The notes under the pieces are model-generated. The model made no database searches, had not been told where the DNA came from, and saw only the letters and a program-made list of their open reading frames with translations. Positions 34,678-44,400 of a stretch of DNA of 64,000 bases are shown here, one piece after another. Source of the DNA: Selaginella moellendorffii. Lineage: Eukaryota > Streptophyta > Lycopodiopsida > Selaginellales > Selaginellaceae. Numbering within the stretch: position 1 is the first letter of the stretch; each line of letters begins with the position of its first letter. Location of the stretch: NCBI RefSeq assembly GCF_000143415.4, contig NW_003314339.1, forward strand, positions 504,966 through 568,965, given 5' to 3'. The position numbers and the translations under genes are program-made.

Positions 34678-34845
34678 TTTTGGCCCCTACTAGCCTATTG
34701 CTATATTCCTTTTGCCTTGCTGCAACTGTATATATTTTTGTGTGCGTGACTAGTCACCTATACAAAAATATATACAGTTGCAGCAAGGCAAAAGGAATAT
34801 GGCAATAGGCTAACAGGGGCCAAAGATGGCATGAGGCCTCATGCC
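34658..34845. repeat. hairpin with roughly 85-bp arms bounded by T palindromes
   Basis: Arms at about 34658-34740 and 34764-34845 are inverted repeats, almost perfect over TAGCCTATTGCTATATTCC and the flanking GGCCCCT. The spacer is about 24 bp (GTGTGCGTGACTAGTCACC). Each arm ends in a T palindrome. It could be a MITE-like insertion or a structural or regulatory element of T. Confidence 0.85.
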
Positions 34846-34921
34846 ATCTTGATATACACACAGCTGCAGGCAAGTAAAAACATACATGACAATACGCTAG
34901 CCATGAAATTGCAAGGGCCCA

Positions 34922-34949
34922 AAATGGCATGTGGCCTCATGCCATTTCT
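34922..34949. repeat. T palindrome
   Basis: AATGGCATGTGGCCTCATGC and its completion CATT; a full-length copy with only the central bases varying. Confidence 0.85.
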
Positions 34950-35038
34950 AAATGTGGTCCTAAGCCATTCCATGGTGAACATACCAGGAAGCACAAGTGC
35001 CGAATATCAAGAGGAAGCGGTAGCCACACCACAGACAG

Positions 35039-35230
35039 TGCCGCTCGCAACACCGCAACTACTCGTAGCGCCACTCGCAACACCGCAACTGCTCGTAGCG
35101 CCGCTCGCACAAACTGCCACTCGCATAAACTACTGTTCGCAATGGCGCTCGCAATGCTGCAACCGCTTGTAGACGCATAAACCACAGCTCACAACGCCGC
35201 TTACACAAGCAGCGCTCACTGCGCTCAGCG
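35039..35230. repeat. degenerate tandem repeat rich in CGCTCGCAACACCGCAAC
   Basis: About 33-bp units with CTCGTAGCGCC and CTCGCAACACCGCAAC recur over about 190 bp. Any reading frame here is a by-product of the repeat. A different GAGCGCGATGCGAGCG-type repeat lies in copy B at about 50735-50890. Confidence 0.7.
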
Positions 35231-35550
35231 GAACCAAGAACACGGCACACAAAAATGATAGACCTAGGAATGAGTTCGAGAATTCAAAAATAACACACGC
35301 TTGAACGTCACATCAAATCCTCTGACAAACCAGATCTTATGACTCCTCTAACAAATTTCAAACTGAGTAGCTTCTAGACTTTGCTGTCGGAGGTTGAACT
35401 TTGTCACATCATGTCCTTGCCTCGATCCAGCTGTGCCATGTCAGTGATTCGAACTTTGCCATGCCATGTCAGCGATCCGCGCCAAGATTATTCGCCGTGT
35501 AAAGGAATAATTATGCTGTGTGTGTACGTCCATTTATGGCAATATAAGGC

Positions 35551-36575
35551 CACACGCCATTCAAAGAATAATGCTAGTCAAGCATTTTTTGGTGCATTTT
35601 TGGGTTCAAAATTGCATGAGCCCACACGCTATAAAGTTTACCTGTACCAAAAATAGAAACAGCTTTATTTACTTGGGAATTTAAGTGGTTGAGGCATTTT
35701 TAAATTTACAAACACATGCCCTACTTACATTCCTTTGGTTGCCTAAAATTCAAAAATATTATAAACCTTTCTTTTTGCATTTTCAATGTTTTCATTATGG
35801 TTTTTGATTTTCGCAGGACCAGCCTAGTAATCTATTTGCATCCCGTCATGTTTATAGCTAGCTTTCGTTTGTCCCCTTCGCTAGCCTGAGATACATCTGC
35901 TCGGCATCTGCCTTTTACAGCATTTGCCCAGAAAGGGCATCTTTCTTCACGTAGCATTTGCCACATGTTTAGGGTTTAGGGTTTAGGGTTTAGCAATTCA
36001 GTAGCTTGATAAACATGCAAATACAGAACTTGATGCAAAATCCTTTGATATGTCACAATGCCCCTAGGACCATAAACACATTTCAATAGAGAGGGTCCTT
36101 TCATTTCATAACTCCTTACGTAGATCTTGGTGAAACTAAAGTTAGTGAAGTTAGTTTTTTGTGATCCAGCATCTGATTGTGATGTCCCTTTGCAGTGTCG
36201 ATGGAAAGGTCAATGCACACCAAACTGTAAAATCTTGGAGCAAAATAACGGTCGGATCTATGGCAAATGCCCCTGAAACATTGTAAGGCTCGTGTGGTCT
36301 CATGTGGTGTCCGATCGAGATGCTTCTTTGCAGGGTCATCAAGAAAGACATTGTATACCATTTTGTAAAATCTAGTTGCGATCTAACGGTTGGGTCTCCA
36401 GAAAACTCAAAAAAATCTCGCGCGTGTCAGAATATCCTAGGAATATACTCCTATGTGCCCCTGAAAATGGCATGCGGCCCCACGCCATTCAAGAGATAAC
36501 GCCAGATGACGCCGAGCATTTTTTGGTGCATTTTTTGGGTTCAAAATTGCATGAGCCCACACGCTATAAAGTTTA
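35551..36575. repeat. 1-kb block flanked by roughly 90-bp direct repeats
   Basis: The segments at 35551-35640 and 36481-36575 are direct repeats sharing GGTTCAAAATTGCATGAGCC and ACACGCTATAAAGTTTA. Each begins next to a T palindrome half (CACGCCATTCAA). The roughly 840 bp between has no gene and includes the telomere-like tract. The same block is reversed in copy B at about 51225-52162. The repeats lack TG/CA ends, so this is not an obvious LTR element. Confidence 0.75.
35967..35992 (+). repeat. short telomere-like TTTAGGG tract
   Basis: Three tandem TTTAGGG units, the plant telomere repeat, inside T. The copy B counterpart (CCCTAAA) is at 51789-51815, so it belongs to the element and is not a chromosome end. 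Confidence 0.9.
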
Positions 36576-36660
36576 TCTTTGCCAAATAGAGAAAAGTTTA
36601 TCTGTGTCATGTGAAGTAGTTACAGTCCTTTGTGCTCAGCATCTGCCTCTTGCTGAAGAT

Positions 36661-37820
36661 TGGATATTATGGTGGGCAAGGAGGTGAAGAAAGTCTTCAA
36701 AACAAGAGTTGTCCGCCTGATAAAAGGCAACTCGCCCCTCCGATCTATCATATCCATCTCCCACGCGCAGAATGTCAAGCAAGAAACGTGCTACAAATCG
36801 GGTCTGCACGAGACATTGGCATGAACACGGAAGCTCTGGGTTCAACTGAAGAAGCCACAAAAATCAGGACAAGGATGTGCACTAGCAACTAGCACCTGGC
36901 AGGTAAGCCTCGTTGCATGTGGCCTCACGCCATTTCCATTGCAGGAATTCTCGAGTCTTCTCTCGAAAACACTGGGGGTCAATGACACACTCAGCATCCA
37001 TAACATTCTACTCGCGACAAAAGTTGTTTTTGACAAATGGGTAGATGTGCTGAGGAGGTACCATGACGGGGAGTTGCTAAACTCAATGGGTGTGGAGGAC
37101 GGCCGGAAGCCCAATGATTTGAAGCTCAACGCCTTGCGTTTCTCGCGGTCTCTAGACGACGACGACCTTCTGACAGTGGCTAATGCCCTTCTACGTGGTG
37201 AGGTAGTCTTCAACAAGACCAAAATGACTCCCAGCCATATTGTGACATACGAGGACTTGTGCACGACTCTGAGAGCTCGTGCGCTATTGAAGGATTGGAT
37301 CTTCGAGCAAGTGGCCGTGGAGAGGGTGAGCATCGACACCACGCAAGAGATGATGGAAGAGCTGGAGTTGTCAAATGAAGACATCGACGACTACGTGAAG
37401 GGGGCCCCCAAGTTCATCGATCTGCTGCGGGATGCCACGAAAAGTAAAGCTGAGAAGTTGGATCAGTATCCAAATTTCATTAAGAGGGATGTCGACCGCC
37501 GGCTTCAGAAACAGCTCGACCCCGCAGCAGAGGCCTATCGAGAACCTTACCGGGTATACGTGAATTCGGATGAGGATCAAAGGTGGAGGAGCATCGTTTC
37601 CCGCGGAGATGAGCAGGTCAAGAACATCTTTTGTGTGATGGACTTCACAAATGAGGAGATCACTCATGCCGACGAAGTCAGCTCCATCATTGACTTAATG
37701 GTGGGACTTGTGGAGGTGGAATCTTCAGTCCACTATATGATCTACGACTCCGAATCCTATCACAAGTTCTGGAAGGCCTTGAACGAGGTGAAGGCTCGGT
37801 TGAAAGGCAAGGAGATGTAG
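36661..37820 (+). pseudogene. ParB-like protein of T (copy A), 5'-truncated
   Basis: This is the 3' portion of the gene that is nearly complete at 48163-50292. It begins abruptly at GGATATTATGGTGGGC: the N-terminal half and most of the ParB-like motif region are deleted relative to copy B. Residual blocks are VGKEVKKVFKTRVVRLIKG and SISHAQNVKQETCYKSG. A TGA at 36822-36824 replaces the arginine codon (CGA) of copy B. A 42-bp intron-like segment (36903-36944, GTAAGC to TTGCAG) holds a T palindrome. The rest is an open 876-bp stretch ending LKGKEM at a TAG (37818-37820) shared with copy B. Function of this part is unknown. Confidence 0.75.
36903..36944 (+). repeat. 42-bp intron carrying a T palindrome
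   Basis: GTAAGCCTCG...CCATTGCAG between reading frames conserved in both copies. The palindrome (GCATGTGGCCTCACGCC) is at 36914-36930. In copy B the same intron is 54 bp with an additional half-site. Both lengths are multiples of three without stops, so retention would not break the frame. Confidence 0.7.
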
Positions 37821-37835
37821 GAGATCCATGGGATA

Positions 37836-38910
37836 ATGGCTAAGAAGAAGATACCGACGAATGTCCGCATCTTCACACTCGCCCTTGTTATTGGTCCTGC
37901 AGCAGAGTGGGACTGGAGTGACTTCCCAGCTTCGTTCGACAAGGCCGATCGAATTGATCTGAGGGAGGTCAATTTACCCGTGCCTGAGGAACTGAAGACG
38001 GCTATGGAGCTTTCGAATCCAGAGAAAGCTCCAGGTGTAGCATGGGAAATGCTCAGCTGGGTCTTCAACGCAATAGCACCTGCTTCCGACTCCAAGGGCA
38101 AATGCGTTGTCGAGTACAACTGCGGCGGACTATTCTTTCGAGCCGCACTACTCAAGGGTGTCCCGTGTGTTGCGGTGACAAACTCCATTGAAGAGGTGAC
38201 TTCAATGAAGCATATAATTACAGTTGCCAAAGAAAAACAGTATGTTCTCTGCGAACCTAGTGAGTACGCACTTTAAGTTTAAATGTTATCTCACAAGCTC
38301 TGTATGCAAGAGCGTGGCCACCCCCAGATGCTGAAACGGCGTTAACAGCTACTGTTGGGCCGAGCTCACAACCTGCACAAGGTAAGGTCACGTGAGGCCT
38401 CATGCCATATTGATTATAGATCATTGTGAATATTCAGACACGAGGACTGAAACGCGCACTGGTGGCGCGTCGAAGAAGGACAAACAGACAAGCAATAGGA
38501 AAAAAGGAGGTACAAATTATATTTGCAATGGCGTGTGGTCTCATGCCATTCCTTGCAGGAGACACTTCTTCAAAGGCAAAACAGGCAAGCACCAACCAAG
38601 CTCAAACTGACAGTGGTCATAAAAAGCGAAAGCACGTTGGACAGTCGTCAGGATCAGAGGCGTTTGATTCGAAAAGGAGGTAATGCCTCGCCGTTATGGC
38701 GTGTGTGCTCATGCCATTCATTGCAGATCAAGGGCTGAATGAAAGCAGCCAATCACCACCTCCTGACTCAGATTCCTATGGCGGACTCCCCTTCCCCAAT
38801 CTCAATGGAGAGGTACAATGGATGAGGGATGCTTTTCAAGTCAGGGCCACGTTTTTCTCATCTCGTCGTCTTCGAAGGGTGCAAGAACGTGCAGAAACCA
38901 TGTTAAGATA
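37836..38910 (+). CDS. methyltransferase-like ORF of T (copy A), multi-exon
   Basis: The ATG at 37836 follows 15 bp after the stop of the ParB-like frame. Exon 1 (37836-38259) contains PEKAPGVAWEMLSWVF followed by VVEYNCGGLFFRAALLKG. These resemble the KP..LL.W block and the SAM-binding motif I (VLDPF.GSGT..AA) of beta-class DNA methyltransferases, but no DPPY catalytic motif is visible, so any enzyme would be degenerate. Predicted introns: 38260-38327, 38382-38437, 38510-38558 and 38680-38726, the last three each with a T palindrome. Exons 2-4 encode a basic, Lys/Ser-rich tail (GGASKKDKQTSNRKKG; KKRKHVG) that may be nuclear. The frame past exon 4 is unresolved: one reading stops early, another continues to 38910. 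The function is inferred only. Confidence 0.4.
38387..38409 (+). repeat. T palindrome inside intron 38382-38437
   Basis: TCACGTGAGGCCTCATGCCA lies close to the 5' end of a 56-bp intron (GTAAGG to ATTCAG). In this intron the palindrome is near the donor, unlike its neighbours. Confidence 0.75.
38510..38558 (+). repeat. 49-bp intron with T palindrome next to the acceptor
   Basis: GTACAAATTA to CCTTGCAG. The palindrome ATGGCGTGTGGTCTCATGCC at 38528-38547 ends about 10 bp before the 3' splice site. Confidence 0.7.
38680..38726 (+). repeat. 47-bp intron with T palindrome next to the acceptor
   Basis: GTAATGCCTC to CATTGCAG. The palindrome ATGGCGTGTGTGCTCATGCC at 38696-38715 stands at nearly the same distance from the acceptor as in the preceding intron. 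Confidence 0.7.
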
Positions 38911-38923
38911 GTCGGGTGAGGAT

Positions 38924-40650
38924 ATGGTCCTAGGTCACGCACTAAAACATGCTATGGATGTCTTGTATTTTGAGATGGAGACTCGGCCAGATGATTTTCC
39001 CAAGATGGTCCTGGAAGAACAAGCCATCCAGCCTGAGCAGCCTATGGAAGAAATGCAGGAGGGGGATGAGGAGCCAGAGAAAGATAATGAGCAGGAAGAG
39101 CAGAAGGACGAAGAGGAGGACAAAGAAGAGGAGGACGAAGAGGACTTGGATGGTCCTCATAATGGTGACGATCACAATAACGATGACGACGATGATGACG
39201 ACGATGGCCAGCCTGAGGTGGCCAAAGAGCAGTGGAGGAAGGTCATACAAGACAAACCATCAGGTAAATAATAGTACATCCATTCCTAACCTTTTACCAT
39301 TTCTAACATTGTCCATGTAGGTTGCAAAGCAAATGGTAAGTAGAGATTATTCAATTGAATTAAGATACAAACTCTAGCCTTTAGTGTCGAGGAAGGATAG
39401 TGCCAAGCAAGGGTCGAAACGTATGTCCAATCCTTCAGAATCAGCAGTGCGCCCAAGTGATATCGGTCCTAGTTCCTCAATAGCAGTTGATGGTAAATAC
39501 AGTATAGTTGATTCAATGTGCTAATGAGTTTGTTTTTAGTAGCCAGTAGGGAGGATACCATCTCAATCGAAGGGAGATATTTGGACATGCATATGGATCC
39601 GCCAGTGGACTCTACTTGCCTGCAAGAGTCATCAGAGCTGGTGGAGGCTACTATCCATATCAACGCCAAACAAGCTGACCACGCTCCACTTGATGCTGCC
39701 CATACCACTGAGTCAATCTTGTCCACGTATCCAACTGACGGTGACCAGGCGCCATTGGACCCGCATGAGGCCGCCCCAGCCGCCGAGCCGGTCGTATCCT
39801 CATTTCCAACGGACTCAACGTGTGCCCAATCGTCTGACTACGCGCCGTTGGAACCTCTCTACACCGCCCTTGCTGCCTGTTCGGTCATGTCCACTTTGCC
39901 AACGGAGGCACTAGCTGAAATGGCATGTGATCACACGCCATCGGAACCACCCCATGCCACTGTTGAGCCAGTTGTACCAGAGTCTACAGCTGAAATGGCA
40001 TGTGCCCACACGCCATTGGATGCGATTGACCCCACATTGCAGAGGAGAGTATTTCCGCCCTTCACGTTTCCTCGACCAAAACCCTCTCAACGACCATCGG
40101 GAGCACCATTCGCTAATATTGTAGATGGTAAAATTGACTTGTACCATTTTTTATGCTGACGCATTTCATTTCAAAGTCACGGCGAAAGTACTGTATCGTT
40201 TTTGATCTGAACGGTGTCCTTTTCTCCCATGAGCGTGGCTCGTCCTCGAATGTCACTGCACCCTCCAAAGCCTGCGGTCGCAAGTTGGTCAAAAGAGACA
40301 GATTCACATTAATCACACGGGAGAAACTGCGGGATCTAATAATGACCATGCGACACTTAAAACAGAGGGCCGGGTTCAATTTGCAATTGGGAGTTTGGAC
40401 ATCCATGATGCGCCACAATGCATTAACGTTGCTACAGATGATGCACGATCAGACGCGAGTAATATTACCATTTGACTTTCTCCTAACGCAGGAGGATTGC
40501 TTGACTATGGTCCATGTGAGGGGTAGCAAGCCCATCTTCGTCAAGCCAGAGGCTGTAGTGATGAACCGGACTGCTAGGTCAAGTGAAATCTTCATTATCG
40601 ATGACTCGCCGATTAAAACTGCAGCGAAGGCGTTTGGAGGCAAAAAATAA
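38924..40650 (+). pseudogene. acidic protein with C-terminal FCP1/SCP-like domain (copy A), C-terminally deleted
   Basis: A first exon (38924 to about 39265) encodes a long Glu/Asp-rich tract. After short introns an exon from about 39541 to 40129 encodes a Pro/Ala/Thr-rich linker with repeats such as HAPLDAAHT and EMACDHTP. An intron (about 40130-40178) leads to an FCP1 homology domain: FDLNGVLFSHE, GVWTSMMRHN, FIIDDSPIK. In HAD phosphatases the signature is DxDx(T/V); here it is Asp-Leu-Asn-Gly-Val-Leu, as in a plant subgroup of FCP1-like proteins, so dephosphorylation activity is uncertain. Compared with copy B about 390 bp coding for the C-terminal segment is missing after ACTGCAGCGAA (40624), and the frame closes with FGGKK. 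It may be a captured host gene. Confidence 0.65.
39919..40018 (+). repeat. two T palindromes used as coding sequence
   Basis: ATGGCATGTGATCACACGCC (39920-39939) and ATGGCATGTGCCCACACGCC (39995-40014) lie inside the open exon and translate as MACDHTP and MACAHTP. The same two are conserved in copy B (46034-46012 and 45961-45938 regions, reverse). Confidence 0.8.
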
Positions 40651-41076
40651 CAGTCTGAGATGGCATGTATTTATTTAAAAATGTAACTTATTATGGCATG
40701 GGGTTCCATGCCATTGTATTTATATTAAAAGACAATTCTTTGAGAGGATTTGCATTATACTAGAAGTGTTACAGCATGTTATTGGAAATCTACAAAGTTG
40801 TTTTATTAATAAGGGGAAAGTAAAGATTGAATGGGGACTTGGGCTCCACCTAGACTCGGAGCAACTGAGCCAATATTAAAAGGATGGAAAGAAATTGGAC
40901 GATGATGACAAGGAGAAGAGAGAGGTGAAGCAGTGGCAGGGGGAGGAGAAGTGATTGAGTAGACATTTCCTTCTTTAAAATAAAATGGCATGTGCCTCAA
41001 TGCAGTTGAATTTTGTTATATTTATATACTATATAAAGGTTTGGAAACCTTATTTTACAAGTGGGATAATGACAAT
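40651..41076. other. non-coding right arm of T
   Basis: AT-rich, no gene. It includes a T palindrome (ATGGCATGGGGTTCCATGCC, 40694-40713) and, next to the TIR, a short inverted repeat GTGGGATAATGACAATTCCCAC. Confidence 0.75.
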
Positions 41077-41098
41077 TCCCACTTTAACGAAATAGAGC
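41077..41098 (-). repeat. right terminal inverted repeat of T
   Basis: The reverse complement is identical over 22 bp to 24455-24476. The equivalent end of copy B at 44475-44496 differs by one base. Confidence 0.8.
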
Positions 41099-41442
41099 TT
41101 ATATGCCAAATGAGTTAATCTAGACACTTTCCATAAATAGCACTTAGGACCGAAATAAGACTAACACAAAGGGCATGATAGCAAGGGTGTTTGGCAGACA
41201 CAGTAAACTATCATTTAGCGAATATTGAGGGACTAGTCTCAATATCGTGGGGGTTCCCAACACTAACAAGTGCAAGTCAATGAATGAGTTTCTCTAACCA
41301 AGTCAAGTATGCTTGACAAATAGCATGTACGAATTCCATCCTTATGCTCATCTGGTCAAGTGCACACGCGATGACTAGTTTCTCAACTAGCTTGAGTGGA
41401 GACCATAAAAGGGACCAGCAGTACTAACCTCCAGTAAGGAAA
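41099..41442. other. 344-bp spacer outside recognised elements
   Basis: It is flanked by the T terminus and a LARD LTR start. No gene, repeat or RNA was recognised. A short inverted repeat (GAGGGACTAGTCTC) is present near 41229. Confidence 0.6.
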
Positions 41443-44400
41443 TGTGAGACACAAAATCCCTAGGCCCCAAAGTGGAGCCGAAAGGGTGCTACATAAAGCC
41501 TCCTAGCGATACGCCCCAAACACAATGCAGCCAAACCGTGGGAGGAGGACCCACGGTGGCTCTTCGTAGAAGGACCGACGTAGGTAGTGAGAGGGGGCAA
41601 CTTTGTCCAGAGCCTTCACCGACTATGGAGAGCCTTTCCGCTGGAGCAAACACCACTGACCAGGGCTAAGGAGTGGCTTAACCAGCCTCTATTTTTCAAT
41701 GCATTGTTCAATATGGGAGGTGTGACACTAGGACGAGAGACACACCACACGATCTGGAGGAAAATGCATGCAAACGGATTCCGGACAATGAAGCAACTGG
41801 TGAGAGTAATTGACAGGGATTGGTGGCGAACAGCGAGAAGGACTCAAGTGTTTGGACCTTGGAAGCGACATAACATCCTGCTGGACGTTCTGCGACTCCT
41901 CCGAGTGGTGAACAACATGAAAGCAGGGACAAAGTGGCCGAGAAGGTGCCTTCAAGCAGGGGACTTTGTGGCGATCCAGTGGCAAACAGAGTGGGAGGAA
42001 CACGATGCTGTGCGACGTCCACTAGGGACGTGGACTCGAGCATTCACCGCGCCTACACCAACATGGGAAGAAGGGGACGTTGAGGTGTGGTTCGTCACTG
42101 CACCAGAGCTCAACATAGGACTGCCATTTCGCATCACGAGAGGAGACACGCTTCTCCCGATGGGTGAGAAACAAGAGATGCCAGATGTCACGGACGATGA
42201 GGTACGTGGGAGGATTCGTGTGCTTAGGCAATCACCCAAGAGGCTCGATGTGGTGGACTCAGAAGACCTACTGGAGGGCGATGGATCACTAATATGGTGG
42301 CGACAGCAACTACTAGAAGATCTGGACTAGGACCCAGCTGCATGGCGACGAGGGACGGGAAACTTTTTCTCCTGTGCAGTCAAGGAAGCGCGGAATGGAC
42401 TATTGACATCATGAGAGGAGGCAAGAGAGGAGATTCCGAAGCTGTGGCAGAAGTGGATAGCACAGGGGGTCGATGCGGAGCAAGTGGTGGACAACACGAT
42501 TCACTTCTGGAAGTTGCCCGTGCAGGAAAAAGTGAAAGTCACCTTGTGGTTGGTAGCGAACAATGGGCTTCCGGTTGGACAGCGATTCCAGGACGGCGCA
42601 AGTCGCAGATGCAGGGAGTGTGGCGAAATCGAGACAGTCAAGCATGCGCTGTGGGAGTGTGACACTGCAAAGGAGGTGTGGCGCCAGATTATTAAGGCAA
42701 GGAAGGAGCTGGGCGTGACACAGGATTTCGAGGCCCGCAGTGGGGACGTGCTTCACTGGTTCGAGGAAGCGAGGGGTCCTGCCCAGGGCCCAGCCCTGCA
42801 ACACATCAGGTGCAGAGGACGCTGGGGGATTCAAGTCCAGTGGGATATGACCGGGGCGGAGGTAGGAGTCCCCGTGTGGGAGGTGCTTGGCCATGCTCGA
42901 TGGGTGATATGGTGTGCGATGGGAGTCCAGGCCCTTTGGGAAGCTCGTAACCGGGCGCGCTTGGACGGGACACAGGTCAGAGTATCACAGGTGCTGGTGG
43001 AGTGGTGGAGACTTACACTGGCGGCAGTACAGCTTCACCATGCTATCCTTCGGGATAGGGGGAAGCTCGAGAGGCTCGAGGAGTGGCAGAAAGCATGGAT
43101 GCCATGTTTTGGTAGAGGAGATCACAAGGAGGTTCATTGGAGATGGCACCCCCCGGAGTCAATATTGTGGTCAGCACGAAGGGGGGACGTGGATCTGGAC
43201 GCGATACGACGGAGACGACCGCAGCCGCTTTTACTGCAGGCTTAGTCTCACTTTAGATGAGGGAGATCCTACTAGGTAGCATGAGATTCGGGTAGCATGC
43301 TCGGTTTTTGTATTAGTCCCTACGGGACATTGGGGAATGTACATACACGTTTCACCGAAAGGGTGCCACATAGTAGTGGCCGAAGCGAAAGCCAAACAAG
43401 CGTAACACGTTTGGACTAAAAGCTCCGACTTGAAAAGGTCGAGAGTGGGAGTGGAACTCCCGACGAAGTGCTTGAGGAACGAGCACGAAGCGAGCAATAA
43501 GCGAGGCTCCAAAAAGGGACCCAAAAGGACCAACACATGACACGTGGAAATGTCCGAGATGGACCCGAGTTGGGGTCCGAAGTGGAGTCCAAAGTGGAGT
43601 CCGAGATGGAGTCCGAGGTGGATCCGAGATGGACCCGAGGTGGAGTCTGAGATGGAGTCCGAGATGGAGTCCGAGATGGACCCGAGATGGAGTCCGAGAT
43701 GGAGTCCGAGATGGACCCAAGATGGAGTCCGAGATGGACCCGAGATGGAGTCCAAGATGGAGTTCGAGATGGACCCGAGATGGAGTCTGAGATGGACCCG
43801 AGATGGAGTCTGAGATGGAGTCTGAGATGGACTCGAGATGGAGTCCGAGATGGACCCGAGATGGAATCCGAGATGGAGTCCGAGATGGACCCGAGATGGA
43901 GTCTGAGATGGACCTGAGATGGAGTTCGAGATGGACCCGAGATGGAGTCCCAGATGGAGTCCGAGATGGACCCGAGATGGAGTCCGAAGTCGAGACGGAG
44001 ACCGGGACCGAGACTGGGAACGAGACCGAGACCGAGATCGGGCCCGAGACCGAGACCGAGGTCGAGGCCGAGACCAAGCCCGAGTCCGAGTCTGAGTCTG
44101 AGTCCGGGCCAGAATCCGAGTCCGAGTCCGAGTTCAAGTCTGAGAGAGTGAAAGCCCAAAGCGTTCATCTCCCAGACCCTGGGGGGTTTGGTGAGCTCCA
44201 AAAGTATAGTAGGGGGAGGATTGCAGTGGAGCTAGTTTGGCCAGGAAAGGCCAGTTTGGCCCAGAAAGGCCGGACCCAGTGTTGGGTGATGAGCTGCCCA
44301 CTGTGAAGTCCAAGACTACAGTGAACACAGACCGACAAGCGGGGTAGCTTGGTGAAGTGTTCAAGAGCCGGCTCTAGTTCCCCCGGGAGATCGACTGGCC

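Larger units (their letters stand above)
24455..41098. mobile_element. large DNA transposon T, copy A, with 22-bp perfect TIRs
   Basis: Identical 22-bp inverted repeats beginning GCTCTATTTCGTTAAA lie at 24455-24476 and, reversed, at 41077-41098. Removing the nested LARD (27366-33102 plus one CTTCT) leaves about 10.9 kb. A DUF7869-family gene runs leftwards from 34467; ParB-like, methyltransferase-like and FCP1-like genes run rightwards from about 36660. The region between them is full of palindromes. Copy B at 44475-52162 repeats the right half in reverse, starting with the same terminus (one mismatch), which supports these limits. Flanks share TATATGC near both ends but not at matching distances from the termini, so the target duplication is unresolved. 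All genes in this copy are damaged. Confidence 0.7.

Noticed and set aside
35039-35250. Frames at 34831-35250 on both strands as proteins
   Set aside because: They are readings of a short degenerate tandem repeat (CTCGCAACACCGCAAC) and have no counterpart in copy B.
35967-35992. Chromosome end or interstitial telomere
   Set aside because: Only three TTTAGGG units, repeated in the same position of T copy B, so it is part of the element.
38942-39320. Hydrophobic or Arg/Thr-rich frames opposite the acidic tract
   Set aside because: They are the antisense and shifted readings of a GAGGACGAAGA-type repeat; the acidic frame is the one continuous with the FCP1 gene.
34549-40717. CRISPR-like array for the repeated palindromes
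   Set aside because: Spacing is irregular, the repeats lie in introns and exons of a eukaryotic transposon, and no cas genes exist.
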